Positions 1 through 6,093 of a stretch of 23,394 bases of DNA are shown here, one piece after another; within the stretch, counting starts at the first letter, position 1, and every line of letters begins with the position of its first letter. The notes under the pieces are model-generated. The model was given only the letters and a program-made list of their open reading frames with translations. It did no database searches and was not told where the DNA came from. This DNA is from CAVPDE01 sp964580575 (GTDB lineage Bacteria > Desulfobacterota > DSM-4660 > Desulfatiglandales > HGW-15). Where the stretch lies: positions 1 through 23,394 of the forward strand of contig CAZOLJ010000070.1 in the NCBI GenBank assembly GCA_964580575.1, read 5' to 3'. Both the position numbers and the translations under genes were made by a program.

Positions 1-53
1 AACGTCGAAATCAGCCGCGCGGGTTTCGCGTCGGCTGAAGTGAGGGGTTCGCC
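1..53 (-). other. attC: Partial attC recombination site of an integron cassette
   Basis: Read on the minus strand, this is R'' GGCGAAC (53-47), an 8-nt spacer, L'' TCAGCCG (38-32), one unpaired base (31), CGCG (30-27), a 5-nt loop, CGCG (21-18), L' CGGCTGA (17-11), a 7-nt spacer, then GTT (3-1). The GTT is the first half of the R' core, and the rest lies beyond the window edge. The two L arms are perfect complements, and the single extra base next to L'' is the extrahelical base expected of a folded attC bottom strand. The site begins 9 nt after the brnA stop, as is usual in compact cassettes. R' cannot be verified because it is cut off. Confidence 0.8.
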
Positions 54-62
54 GGAGGTGAC

Positions 63-263
63 TTATTCCACCGCCTCGGCGATCTTGATGTCGCCCCTGA
101 GCAACTCGTTCACTACCGAGGACCGATCCATTTTCTTCTTCGACGCGATCTTGTCCACGAAAGCTGAAACCTCCTCATCGAGATAGATCGGAATGTTCAG
201 CTTCATGTCAGCACGATAAAACTTGCCTCTTTCGCCTTTTGAAAAATCATACTCTTTTCTCAT
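63..263 (-). CDS. brnA: BrnA-type antitoxin (ribbon-helix-helix)
   Basis: This 66-residue protein is the likely antitoxin that binds and neutralises the product of the preceding gene and represses their shared promoter. The N-terminal third is charged. From about residue 20 it reads MKLNIPIYLDEEVSAFVD, then a helix rich in Lys and Arg and 'DRSSVVNELLR', which is the strand-helix-helix pattern of CopG/RHH DNA-binding proteins. Its ATG overlaps the TGA of brnT by 4 bases (ATGA), so the two are translationally coupled. The toxin-first gene order is characteristic of BrnTA modules. The stop codon lies 9 nt before the attC. The assignment rests on fold-like pattern and partner, so the family name is less certain than for brnT. 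Confidence 0.72.
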   Translation of the reverse strand: MRKEYDFSKGERGKFYRADMKLNIPIYLDEEVSAFVDKIASKKKMDRSSVVNELLRGDIKIAEAVE

Positions 264-562
264 GTTGGTTCACCATACGATGCGGTTTCGTGTTTTGTTG
301 TTTTTCGGCTTGAGATCACTCTGATCGTGACAGCGTCTTCGCTCTCTTCTCTGAAGGTGTGGATCACGATCAGCAACCTTCCTTTCTCCGAAATGCCCAT
401 GGTTACCCATCGGTTTTCTATTTCGCTGTGGTCTGGATCGAATATGGAAATCGCCTTTGGATCTTTGAAGACCGTTGCGGCTTCGTCAAAAGCCACACCG
501 TGTTTATCCGGATTATCGCGTGCTTTTATGGGGTCCCACTCGAAATTGTAATTGACTGCCAT
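260..562 (-). CDS. brnT: BrnT family ribonuclease toxin
   Basis: This is a 100-residue member of the BrnT (DUF497) family, which adopts a RelE-like fold and acts as an RNase that arrests growth when free of antitoxin. The family signature is clear: 'FEWDPIKARDNPDKHGVAF' near the N-terminus, 'EAATVFKDP' next, then 'DPDHSE', a 'GRLLIVIHT' strand, and the C-terminal 'IRVISSRKTTKHE'. The length is normal for the family. The ATG at 562 is preceded by AGGTG at suitable spacing; a GTG 9 nt upstream is possible but lacks a good ribosome site. It is the first gene of the cassette, about 40 nt from the attI core, so it would be read by any cassette promoter in the attI/intI region. Confidence 0.88.
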   Translation of the reverse strand: MAVNYNFEWDPIKARDNPDKHGVAFDEAATVFKDPKAISIFDPDHSEIENRWVTMGISEKGRLLIVIHTFREESEDAVTIRVISSRKTTKHETASYGEPT

Positions 563-600
563 CCTTAGCACCTATTTGGTTTCACAGTGGAGCTGCGTTC

Positions 601-607
601 GGCGAAC
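601..607 (-). other. attI: attI core site at the cassette junction
   Basis: GTTCGCC on the minus strand marks the junction between the integron platform and its first cassette. It keeps the invariant GTT; the rest departs from the GTTRRRY consensus. It is complementary to the R'' box of the attC at 47-53. The full attI site would extend toward intI (to roughly 660), but its accessory integrase-binding repeats could not be delimited. On the minus strand a lone TATAAA at 649-644 is a possible -10 for cassette expression, without a convincing -35. Confidence 0.7.
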
Positions 608-632
608 AGTAGTAATAGCTGGAAAAGTTTCC

Positions 633-661
633 TTGATATCACCTTTATAGCATGCTAAAAA
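633..661 (+). promoter_or_regulatory. Candidate intI promoter
   Basis: TTGATA (633-638) and TAAAAA (656-661) are separated by 17 nt and lie about 85 nt upstream of the intI start. A 10-bp palindrome, TAGCATGCTA (648-657), overlaps the -10 side and could be an operator. The match to sigma-70 consensus is moderate. Confidence 0.35.
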
Positions 662-688
662 TTCCGCCTATTCGGATATTAAGGCATA

Positions 689-724
689 AAACATGGAAAA
701 AAGCGCCACCTGCTTTCCATGTTT
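689..724 (+). repeat. 11-bp inverted repeat in the intI leader
   Basis: AAACATGGAAA (689-699) and TTTCCATGTTT (714-724) are perfect complements with a 14-nt spacer. In an alternative register AAAGC (700-704) pairs with GCTTT (712-716), giving a longer hairpin with a bulge of three A. It lies 22 nt before the intI ATG and would be in the 5' leader if the promoter at 633-661 is used. It may be an operator or a structured leader; no known LexA box was recognised in it. Confidence 0.6.
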
Positions 725-745
725 GACATTATACGAGTGGGAAAG

Positions 746-1762
746 ATGGAAAGCAAGCCGAAGTTCAAGCCCGATAGGGGTTTAAAGCTCATGGATCAGG
801 TCAGGCAGGTGATGAGATACCATCACTATGCCTACCGCACCGAGCAGACCTATTGCGACTGGATTCTCCGTTTCATCCGTTTTCATGGCAGCAAGAGACA
901 CCCCAAGGACATGGAGAAGACAGAGGTGGAGGGGTTTCTCAGCCATCTTGCGAGTGACGGGAAAGTCTCGGCTTCCACCCAGCGCCAGGCGTTGAATGCT
1001 ATCGTTTTTCTCTACAGGGAGGTGCTGGATCAGCCGATCCAGGGAGAGATCGCCCCTTTGAGGGCGAAGCGCCACGGCCGGGTGCCTATGGTCATGACCC
1101 GCGAGGAAGTTCGGAGGGTCCTGAGGGAGATGCAGGGGACCCATCTCCTGATGGCGAAGTTCCTATATGGAGGCGGCTTGCGGCTCATGGAGTGCGTCCG
1201 GCTGCGGGTCCAGGACCTGGATTTCGAGAGGGGGCTCGTGTATCTGAGGGCCGCGAAAGGGGGGAAGGACCGCACCACGCTCTTTCCGAAGGCGATCCAC
1301 GCCGAGTTGAAGGAGCATCTCGAAAAGGTGAGGCAGTTGCATGAACAGGACCTTGAAGAAGGCCGGGGTGAAGTCTACATGCCGGAAGGCCTGGCCAGGA
1401 AGTACCGCGGCGCTGCAAGGGAATTCAGATGGCAGTATGTGTTTCCTTCCAAGTCTCTTGCCAAGGATCCGAGGACTGGAGTGATTCGCAGGCACCATGT
1501 GCTTGAATCAGGGCTTCAAAAGGCGGTTAAAATCGCTGTGGATCGGGCCGGGATTCAAAAGAGAGTGAGCTGCCACACCTTCAGGCACTGCTTTGCCACA
1601 CACTTGCTCGAAAACGGCGTCAACATTCGTGTTGTCCAGGAATTGATGGGTCACGCGGATGTGAAGACCACCGAAATCTACACGCACGTGATGCAAAAGG
1701 ATGTGTCGGCGGTCGTGAGCCCCCTGGATTATCTGGAGAGAGGGACTGAGGACCAGGGCTGA
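746..1762 (+). CDS. intI: Integron integrase IntI (tyrosine recombinase)
   Basis: This 338-residue site-specific recombinase inserts and excises cassettes at attI and attC. The N-terminal SAM-like domain has 'RYHHYAYRTEQTYCDWI'. Catalytic residues are visible at R146 (GGGLRLMEC), H277 and R280 (CHTFRHCFATHLL), H303 (MGHADVKTT) and nucleophile Y312 (EIYTH). These fall at the positions known for class 1 IntI1, which supports the ATG at 746 over the in-frame ATG at 719. The extra patch unique to integron integrases, absent from XerC/D, spans about residues 200-255: 'HEQDLEEGRGEVYMPEGLA', then 'WQYVFPS' and 'RRHHVLESGLQKAV'. It points away from the cassette, the normal arrangement. The gene looks intact. 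Confidence 0.95.
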   Translation: MESKPKFKPDRGLKLMDQVRQVMRYHHYAYRTEQTYCDWILRFIRFHGSKRHPKDMEKTEVEGFLSHLASDGKVSASTQRQALNAIVFLYREVLDQPIQGEIAPLRAKRHGRVPMVMTREEVRRVLREMQGTHLLMAKFLYGGGLRLMECVRLRVQDLDFERGLVYLRAAKGGKDRTTLFPKAIHAELKEHLEKVRQLHEQDLEEGRGEVYMPEGLARKYRGAAREFRWQYVFPSKSLAKDPRTGVIRRHHVLESGLQKAVKIAVDRAGIQKRVSCHTFRHCFATHLLENGVNIRVVQELMGHADVKTTEIYTHVMQKDVSAVVSPLDYLERGTEDQG

Positions 1763-1805
1763 ATTTGGCCCATGGAACCTCCAGGAAAACGGTGTTGGAA
1801 TAGGG

Positions 1806-1834
1806 TTGTTTTCTCCGTGCAAGGGACTTATATT
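1806..1834 (+). promoter_or_regulatory. Candidate gpmA promoter
   Basis: TTGTTT (1806-1811) and TATATT (1829-1834) are separated by exactly 17 nt, about 45 nt before the gpmA start codon, in the AT-rich gap that follows intI. Confidence 0.4.
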
Positions 1835-1879
1835 CTGACGCTTATTTGATTTAAACTTACGCGGAAAAGGGGAAAAGGC

Positions 1880-2623
1880 ATGAAGAAGATTGTGTTGCTC
1901 AGGCATGGGGAGAGCACCTGGAACAAGGAAAACCGCTTCACCGGCTGGGTGGACGTGGGGCTCAGTGAAAAGGGAATGCAGGAAGCTGCCGAAGCTGGCC
2001 GAACGCTGAAGAAAGAAGGCTATGTGTTTGATGTGGCCTACACTTCGGTTCTCAAGAGGGCCATCAAAACCCTGTGGCTGGCTCTCGAAGAAATGGACCT
2101 CATGTACCTGCCGGTGATCAACAGCTGGAGGCTCAATGAGCGGCACTATGGCGCACTCCAGGGGCTGAACAAGGCGGAAATGGCGGAGAAGCATGGAATG
2201 GATCAGGTCCAGATCTGGCGAAGAAGCTATGATGTACCGCCGCCTGCGCTCACCAAGGACAGTCCGATGTTTCCGGGCAAGGACCCCCGCTATGAAGACC
2301 TGAAGCCTAAAGAAGTCCCTCTTACCGAGTGCCTGAAAGACACGGTGGCCAGATTTCTGCCTTACTGGCACAAGACCATCGCACCTGTTGTCAAGGAGGG
2401 CAAGCGGGTTCTGATTGCGGCCCACGGCAACAGCCTGCGGGCGCTCGTGAAGTATCTTGACAACATACCGGACGACGTGATCCCGGGCCTGAACATCCCG
2501 ACCGGCATCCCGCTGGTCTATGAGCTGAAAGACGATCTGACTCCGATCAGGAACTACTACCTCGGTGATCCTGAAGCGGTAAAAAAAGCCACGCAGGCGG
2601 TGGCCAATCAGCTCAAAAAGTAG
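1880..2623 (+). CDS. gpmA: 2,3-bisphosphoglycerate-dependent phosphoglycerate mutase
   Basis: This cytosolic enzyme interconverts 3- and 2-phosphoglycerate in glycolysis and gluconeogenesis through a phosphohistidine. The 247-residue length is normal for the family. The catalytic histidine is H9 in 'LLRHGEST'. The 'TGWVDVGLSEKG' segment, the 'RLNERHYGALQG' motif with the acid/base glutamate, and the second histidine in 'AAHGNSLRALVKYL' are all present. The ATG follows a purine-rich ribosome site (GGGGAAAAGGC). It lies about 90 nt upstream of pgk in the same direction, so the pair may be co-transcribed as a small glycolytic unit. It is a core gene beside the integron platform and shows no damage. 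Confidence 0.96.
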   Translation: MKKIVLLRHGESTWNKENRFTGWVDVGLSEKGMQEAAEAGRTLKKEGYVFDVAYTSVLKRAIKTLWLALEEMDLMYLPVINSWRLNERHYGALQGLNKAEMAEKHGMDQVQIWRRSYDVPPPALTKDSPMFPGKDPRYEDLKPKEVPLTECLKDTVARFLPYWHKTIAPVVKEGKRVLIAAHGNSLRALVKYLDNIPDDVIPGLNIPTGIPLVYELKDDLTPIRNYYLGDPEAVKKATQAVANQLKK

Positions 2624-2710
2624 GATGAGAGGTTGTCTAGGCAAAAGGGTATCTTTACTGCCCCAAACAAGGGCATTTCCCTGCGTGGGTTAATCTGTTA
2701 GGAGGTCATT

Positions 2711-3886
2711 GTGAAAAAGAAAACAGTGCGAGACATTGATGTCAAGGGCAAGCGCGCGCTCGTACGCGTGGACTTCAACGTGCCCTTGAAAGGCGACAAG
2801 GTCACCGACGACACGCGTATCCGTGCGGCTCTCCCCACCATCAAGTACCTGATCGAGAAGGGTGCGGCCGTGATTCTCATGTCCCACCTCGGAAGGCCCA
2901 AGGAGGGCCCGGATCCCAAGTACAGCATGAAGCCCACAGCGACCCGGTTGGCCGAACTGCTCGGAAAACCCGTGGCCTTTGCCGAGGACTGTGTAGGGCC
3001 AAAAGCTGAAGCGGCGGCTTCGGCCCTGAAGCCGGGGGATGTTTTGGTACTGGAGAACACGCGGTTTTACAAAGGGGAGACCAAGAACGACGCCAAGCTC
3101 GCCGAGCAAATGGCCAAGCTGGCGGAGATCTACGTCAACGACGCCTTCGGCTCTGCGCATCGCGCCCATTCCTCCACGGAGGGTGTCACCCGATTCCTTC
3201 CTGCCGTGGCCGGGTTTCTGATGGAGAAAGAACTCGACTACCTGGGCGGGGTCATGGAAAATCCCGGAAGGCCTTTTTTCGCTATTCTGGGAGGGGCCAA
3301 GGTCTCTGACAAGATCGGCGTGATCAGTTCCCTGCTCGACGAAGCCGACACCCTTCTGATCGGCGGCGGCATGGCCAACACCTTTTTGAAAGCGAAAGGA
3401 CTGGTGGTGGGCGATTCTCTCGTGGAAGACGAGGTCCTTGGAACTGCAAAGGAACTGATGGCCAAGGCAGGCGCAAGGATGCTCCTTCCTGTGGATGTCG
3501 TTATCGCACAGGCCATGGAGGCAGGTGCGGCCACTCAGACTGTGGCTGCGGACAAGGTTCCCGCGGGGTGGCGCATCCTGGATGTGGGCCCTCAAACCGT
3601 GAAAAAGTACAAAGAAGCCCTTCTTTCAGCAAAAACCGTGGTCTGGAACGGGCCCATGGGTGTTTTTGAAATGCCTCCCTTTGCAGCCGGCACCAAGGCG
3701 GTGGCGGCGGTGCTCGCGGATTTGAAGGGTGCGACCACGGTGGTGGGAGGCGGGGATTCTGTAGCAGCGGTCACCCAGGCAGGCCTCGCGGAAAGGATCA
3801 GCCACATCAGCACCGGAGGCGGAGCGTCCCTGGAGTTCCTGGAGGGAAAGCCTCTTCCCGGCGTTGTTGCGCTGATGGACAAATAA
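2711..3886 (+). CDS. pgk: Phosphoglycerate kinase
   Basis: This 391-residue enzyme transfers phosphate between 1,3-bisphosphoglycerate and ADP in lower glycolysis. Family motifs occur in order: 'KRALVRVDFNVPL', 'MSHLGRPK', 'NDAFGSAHRAHSSTEGV', 'GGAKVSDKIGV', 'WNGPMGVFE', and the nucleotide-binding C-terminal 'VVGGGDS' and 'STGGGASLEFLEG'. Translation starts at GTG 2711, supported by a strong AGGAGG 5 nt upstream and by the usual N-terminal length. Together with gpmA it covers consecutive steps of the pathway, consistent with co-expression. Nothing unusual is seen. Confidence 0.97.
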   Translation: MKKKTVRDIDVKGKRALVRVDFNVPLKGDKVTDDTRIRAALPTIKYLIEKGAAVILMSHLGRPKEGPDPKYSMKPTATRLAELLGKPVAFAEDCVGPKAEAAASALKPGDVLVLENTRFYKGETKNDAKLAEQMAKLAEIYVNDAFGSAHRAHSSTEGVTRFLPAVAGFLMEKELDYLGGVMENPGRPFFAILGGAKVSDKIGVISSLLDEADTLLIGGGMANTFLKAKGLVVGDSLVEDEVLGTAKELMAKAGARMLLPVDVVIAQAMEAGAATQTVAADKVPAGWRILDVGPQTVKKYKEALLSAKTVVWNGPMGVFEMPPFAAGTKAVAAVLADLKGATTVVGGGDSVAAVTQAGLAERISHISTGGGASLEFLEGKPLPGVVALMDK

Positions 3887-3895
3887 GGCACACGG

Positions 3896-3915
3896 CCCGC
3901 CAAATGGACGGCGGG
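3896..3915 (+). terminator. Hairpin after pgk, possible weak terminator
   Basis: CCCGCC (3896-3901) and GGCGGG (3910-3915) form a 6-bp GC stem with an 8-nt loop 10 nt after the pgk stop. There is no T-tract, so it may act with Rho or only stabilise the 3' end. Confidence 0.35.
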
Positions 3916-4006
3916 TAAACACGCGGCGCAGGGGAAAGAGTTGAGTTGGGCCATTCTTTGATTGGAGCGGGGTGATGTCGAATGCCCGCGTCTAAGTGTA
4001 ATGCTA

Positions 4007-4035
4007 TTGACTTGAAGGTGGTTTTAGCTGATAAT
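4007..4035 (+). promoter_or_regulatory. Sigma-70 type promoter of the redoxin gene
   Basis: TTGACT (4007-4012) and GATAAT (4030-4035) have a 17-nt spacer, and both boxes are one base from consensus. It lies 62 nt before the redoxin ATG, so that gene is probably transcribed on its own. Confidence 0.65.
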
Positions 4036-4096
4036 TCGCCGAATTTCGGTATAGGGTTACGTGGTTATATCTAGATTGAAAACAAGGAGGTCACCT

Positions 4097-4651
4097 ATGG
4101 GAAAGGCTAAAGTGTTCTTACCGCTTGCTCTGGTGTTCTTTCTGGCTGTTGCGGCGGTTGCGGCGGACAAAGTGAACGTCCCACCGAACTTGCCTCCAGT
4201 CAAGTTTGAGAAGCCGCCATCTGCGGAGGTGCAGAATTATCTGGGTCTTCCGAACCTGGAACCATTCACTCTGTCTCAGATCCAGGGTAAGATGGTCATT
4301 ATTGAGATTATGAGTGCTCTTTGACCGGTGTGTATAGAAAACACGCCTGTAGTTAACAGGCTCTACGGTGTGATGCAGGACGACCCGACACTTAAGAAAG
4401 ATATCAAGCTCATGGGCATTGGAGTAGGAAATAATGCCAAGCAGCTCGAAGCGTTTAGAAAAGTTCACAGAGTCAAATTTCCGCTGATTACGGATGAAGA
4501 AGGAGAAGCCTGGACGGCGCTCGGGAGCGCGGCGACTCCGAGCATGGTCATCACGACCCCTGCTGGAAAAGTCCTTGCCTCACACGTGGGGCCCATCAAG
4601 GACTTTGATGCCTTTTTGAAGGAGCTCAGAGAGATTCACAAAAAGCTATAA
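4097..4651 (+). CDS. Exported redoxin, predicted selenoprotein (UxxC active site)
   Basis: This 184-residue thioredoxin-fold protein (TlpA/AhpC-like) was probably a membrane-attached or periplasmic thiol oxidoreductase. The ATG at 4097 follows AAGGAGG. Residues 1-23 form a signal peptide (VFLPLALVFFLAVAAVAA). An in-frame TGA at 4322-4324 is codon 76. The frame continues past it as PVCIENTPVVNRLYGVM, so the active site reads U-P-V-C where relatives have C-x-x-C. The strand before it ('MVIIEIMSAL') and the downstream 'FPLITDEEGEAW', 'ATPSMVITTPAGKV' and 'HVGPIKDFDAFLKEL' are typical of the fold. A SECIS-like hairpin follows the TGA. The alternative is a pseudogene, but the exact codon position argues for selenocysteine. 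Confidence 0.85.
4341..4371 (+). promoter_or_regulatory. Bacterial SECIS-like element
   Basis: GCCTGT (4345-4350) and ACAGGC (4356-4361) form a 6-bp upper stem closing the loop AGTTA, which has a G at its second position as bacterial SECIS loops require. A lower stem ACAC (4341-4344) with GTGT (4368-4371) is offset by a 6-nt bulge. The apical loop starts 27 nt after the TGA, within the usual range. The element lies inside the coding frame, as bacterial SECIS elements do. Confidence 0.7.
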
Positions 4652-4672
4652 GGCTGATCCAAGAGTCGAGAG

Positions 4673-4731
4673 GAGCGCACGGCTTGAACATCTATCAAAG
4701 GAATCTTCTTGGGCCGTTCGCTCTTTTGTTT
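4673..4731 (+). terminator. Rho-independent terminator after the redoxin gene
   Basis: GAGCGCACGGC (4673-4683) pairs with GCCGTTCGCTC (4713-4723) over 11 positions with one C/T mismatch. The 29-nt loop is long. TTTTGTTT follows directly (4724-4731). It starts 22 nt after the redoxin stop codon. Confidence 0.6.
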
Positions 4732-4787
4732 GGGACCTTTGATCCCGGATTTCTCAAGGCCTTATTGAAACCCTCTCAATAGATACC

Positions 4788-5942
4788 ATGGATGCATCCG
4801 AACAGAGAAAGCCAACAGCCGCGGGTCTGAGCATAACGAGCCAGGCGGCAGATACGCTTCTCGTCAAAATCTCGGGCGATTGGAAGATCACCGAGTCGCT
4901 CCCCTCTGCATTGGATGCAGAGAAGTCCTTTGACTCTGCCAAAGGTATCCGACGCGTCGCCTTTGACACGAAAGATCTGGGCCAATGGGACAGCGGGCTT
5001 CTCACCTTTCTCATTAAGGTTTTCGAGGCGTGTGCCAAGGCAAAGATCGAGGTCGACAAAAACGGGCTGCCTGAAGGGGTCCGCAGACTGATCGACCTGG
5101 CCACGGCAGTTCCCGAAAGAAAAGGGGCGAGAAAGGAAGCCAAGAAAGAGGCCTTTCTCTCCATGGTAGGGGGAGAAGCCGTTGCCTTCTATCGTTCATT
5201 CTTAGAGATCCTCGATTTCCTCGGGGAGGCGTCCCTCGCTTTCGCAAGGCTCTTGAGAGGCAAAGCCGCCTTTCGCCGCTCAGACCTATGGCTGCTGCTC
5301 CAGGAGTGCGGAGGGCAGGCTCTTCCCATTGTGTCTCTCATCACCCTTTTGGTCGGCCTGATTTTGGCTTTTGTCGGCGCCATTCAGCTCAAACTCTTCG
5401 GTGCCCAGGTTTACGTGGCTGACATTGTGGCCATTGCCATGGTGCGTGTCATGGGTGCGATCATGACAGGGATCATCATGGCGGGCCGGACCGGAGCGGC
5501 GTTTGCGGCCCAGATCGGGACCATGCAGGTGAACGAAGAGATCGATGCGCTCGAGACCATGGGCATTAGTCCTGTGGATTTTCTGGTGCTTCCGAGGATG
5601 ATCGCGCTGATCATCATGATGCCCTTGCTCTGCCTCTACGCGAATCTCATGGGCATCCTGGGGGGACTGATCGTGGGCGTGGGCATGCTTGACATCAACC
5701 CCATCGAGTATCTGAACCGGACCCAGGAGACGCTTACGCTGACCACGCTCTGTATCGGGCTTTTCCACAGCGCCGTGTTCGGTGTGCTGGTGGCTCTGGC
5801 TGGGTGCCTTCGGGGCATGCAGTGCGGGAGGAGCGCTTCGGACGTGGGTTATGCGGCCACTTCGGCGGTGGTGACGGGCATTATTTCGATCATTGTGGCC
5901 ACGGCGATCATCACCTTTATGTGTGAGGTGTTGAAGTTATGA
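4788..5942 (+). CDS. mlaE: MlaE-type lipid ABC transporter permease with N-terminal STAS domain
   Basis: This 384-residue inner-membrane permease belongs to the Mla family of phospholipid carriers that maintain outer-membrane lipid asymmetry. Residues 1 to about 110 look like a STAS/MlaB domain ('LLVKISGDWKITESLPSALD', 'VAFDTKDLGQWDSGLLTFL'), which in other bacteria is a separate small protein. From about 125 onward it is MlaE: an amphipathic segment, the conserved 'FGAQVYVADIVAIAMVR' and 'GIIMAGRTGAAFAAQIGTM' region, then 'NEEIDALETMGI', the coupling helix that contacts the ATPase. About five hydrophobic helices follow. No clear ribosome site precedes the ATG, so the exact start is uncertain. 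It is the first gene of the mlaE-F-D-lipoprotein run, and a repeat element starts at its stop codon. Confidence 0.9.
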   Translation: MDASEQRKPTAAGLSITSQAADTLLVKISGDWKITESLPSALDAEKSFDSAKGIRRVAFDTKDLGQWDSGLLTFLIKVFEACAKAKIEVDKNGLPEGVRRLIDLATAVPERKGARKEAKKEAFLSMVGGEAVAFYRSFLEILDFLGEASLAFARLLRGKAAFRRSDLWLLLQECGGQALPIVSLITLLVGLILAFVGAIQLKLFGAQVYVADIVAIAMVRVMGAIMTGIIMAGRTGAAFAAQIGTMQVNEEIDALETMGISPVDFLVLPRMIALIIMMPLLCLYANLMGILGGLIVGVGMLDINPIEYLNRTQETLTLTTLCIGLFHSAVFGVLVALAGCLRGMQCGRSASDVGYAATSAVVTGIISIIVATAIITFMCEVLKL

Positions 5943-6080
5943 AGAATGGAGTGATGGAGTACTGGAGTAATGGGTAAAAGAAAAGGGAATGTTGGAAGAA
6001 TGGAATCATGAAAGGAAAAGCGTGATTTTACGAGGGCTTTGACCAATAATCCAACACTCCATTACTCCAATACTTCAGAA
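5941..6080 (+). repeat. Palindromic GGAGT repeat element, copy 1
   Basis: The left arm carries tandem TGGAGTGA/TGGAGTAC/TGGAGTAA units, and the middle holds GGGTAAAAGAAAA. The right arm carries CCAACACTCC, ATTACTCC and AATACTTC, the inverted version of the left. The whole could fold as a long imperfect hairpin. It begins at the TGA of mlaE and fills the gap to mlaF. A second copy lies at 6851-7041. Confidence 0.8.
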
Positions 6081-6093
6081 TTCGAGTTTCTTT

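Larger units (their letters stand above)
3..606 (-). mobile_element. First integron gene cassette, carrying brnT-brnA
   Basis: The cassette is bounded by the core site GTTCGCC (minus strand, 607-601) on the intI side and by GTT at the far end of the attC. If recombination cuts after the G, the cassette is 604 bp. Its first bases, TTCGCC, are complementary to its own R'' box GGCGAAC, which is the diagnostic relation in a circular cassette. It contains two overlapping genes in the same orientation, reading away from attI, and almost no other DNA. It is the attI-proximal cassette, which implies either recent insertion or retention through the addictive cargo. More cassettes probably lie to the left of the window. 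Confidence 0.78.

Noticed and set aside
719..745. Earlier ATG for intI
   Set aside because: It overlaps the inverted repeat; starting at 746 puts the catalytic residues at the positions known for IntI1.
1508..2644. Long minus-strand frame of 378 codons across the end of intI and gpmA
   Set aside because: It is antisense to two clear genes, its translation is rich in His and Arg with no family pattern, and it has no ribosome site.
4061..4096. Upstream in-frame start for the redoxin
   Set aside because: It would place 12 residues before a clean signal peptide and lacks a ribosome site, whereas the ATG at 4097 has AAGGAGG.
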